Shown piece after piece: positions 50,001-50,063 of a DNA stretch of 50,063 nt. Source of the DNA: Devosia sp. (GTDB lineage Bacteria > Pseudomonadota > Alphaproteobacteria > Rhizobiales > Devosiaceae); the NCBI RefSeq assembly GCF_014860165.1, contig NZ_JACZKG010000034.1, positions 1-50,063 on the forward strand, read 5' to 3'. The notes under the pieces are model-generated. The model saw only the letters and a program-made list of their open reading frames with translations. It was not told where the DNA came from and did not search any database. A program made the position numbers and the translations under genes. Positions within the stretch are counted from its first letter, which is position 1. Each line of letters starts with the position of its first letter.

Positions 50001-50011
50001 GATGGCGAAGC

Positions 50012-50037
50012 GGATGTGGCGTGATTGCGCCGCATCC
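50012..50037 (+). terminator. Hairpin after the second binding-protein gene
   Basis: GGATGTGGCG (50012-50021) and CGCCGCATCC (50028-50037, one G.U) form a stem 11 nt past the stop, without a T-run. It resembles the attenuating hairpins often placed between a binding-protein gene and its permease genes. An ATG closes the window at 50061 and may be the next start. Confidence 0.5.
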
Positions 50038-50063
50038 ACAAGACGGCACCTCCCCCTCTGATG

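Noticed and set aside
1..50063. CRISPR arrays, rRNA, insertion sequences, prophage
   Set aside because: No regularly spaced identical repeats, no transposase or integrase, and no ribosomal RNA stretches were found on either strand.

Overview
The window is GC-rich, densely coded DNA from one chromosome, almost certainly an alphaproteobacterium of the order Hyphomicrobiales (Rhizobiales), most like Devosia or a relative. This rests on recognised synteny and gene content: tyrA-hisC-methyltransferase-gloB; plsC-ftsX-ftsE beside a zinc-ribbon protein and a CpdR-type receiver; lysA / argH / divergent TlpA thioredoxin; PduO cobalamin adenosyltransferase behind a HIG1 protein; and CtrA-like sites. 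No rRNA, IS element, prophage or CRISPR was seen. There is one tRNA, tRNA-Leu(CAA).

Layout. 1-9.9 kb is housekeeping: aromatic and histidine amino acid synthesis (tyrA partial, hisC), glyoxalase II, a small protein behind a sigma-54/CtrA-like promoter region, a 4-TM membrane protein, fumarase C, ribosomal protein L32, a PlsC acyltransferase and the FtsEX division complex. 10-19.9 kb carries the zinc-ribbon/CpdR pair, an AlkZ-like winged-helix protein, lysA, a ChaC-type glutathione cyclotransferase, argH, a membrane-anchored TlpA thioredoxin, a DJ-1/PfpI protein, a D,D-carboxypeptidase and an outer-membrane beta-barrel. 19.9-31 kb is accessory: a VOC-hydrolase-MFS operon under a divergent TetR repressor with two matching operators, DUF72, a PAS-only sensor, DsbB, a ParDE toxin-antitoxin pair, an HNH nuclease, AlkA with a carboxylesterase, GluQRS, and a reductase with a divergent LysR regulator. 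31-40 kb has HIG1/PduO, a rhomboid protease, a YjfB-like motility protein, a GH3 beta-glucosidase, a DoxX/HxlR redox pair, a MATE pump, AzlCD and tRNA-Leu(CAA).

40-50 kb is the most system-like part: an OmpR-type regulator and a 710-residue sensor kinase, then a substrate-binding protein, a fused two-domain permease with an extra N-terminal membrane region, an ATPase and a HAD phosphatase in one tightly packed row. By family these proteins are usually labelled ferric-iron (Afu/Fbp) transporters. The two-component partner and the attached HAD phosphatase fit better with uptake and dephosphorylation of a phosphorylated sugar or other organophosphate; this is an inference. A second sugar-type ABC binding-protein gene follows, behind two tandem TGCAT-N4-ATGCA palindromes, and its operon runs off the right edge.

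Intergenic DNA holds short dispersed repeats, nearly always as two inverted copies about 20-50 bp apart (near 4.75, 14.0, 14.9, 29.15 and 32.05 kb), plus a 140-bp imperfect palindrome between ftsX and plsC.
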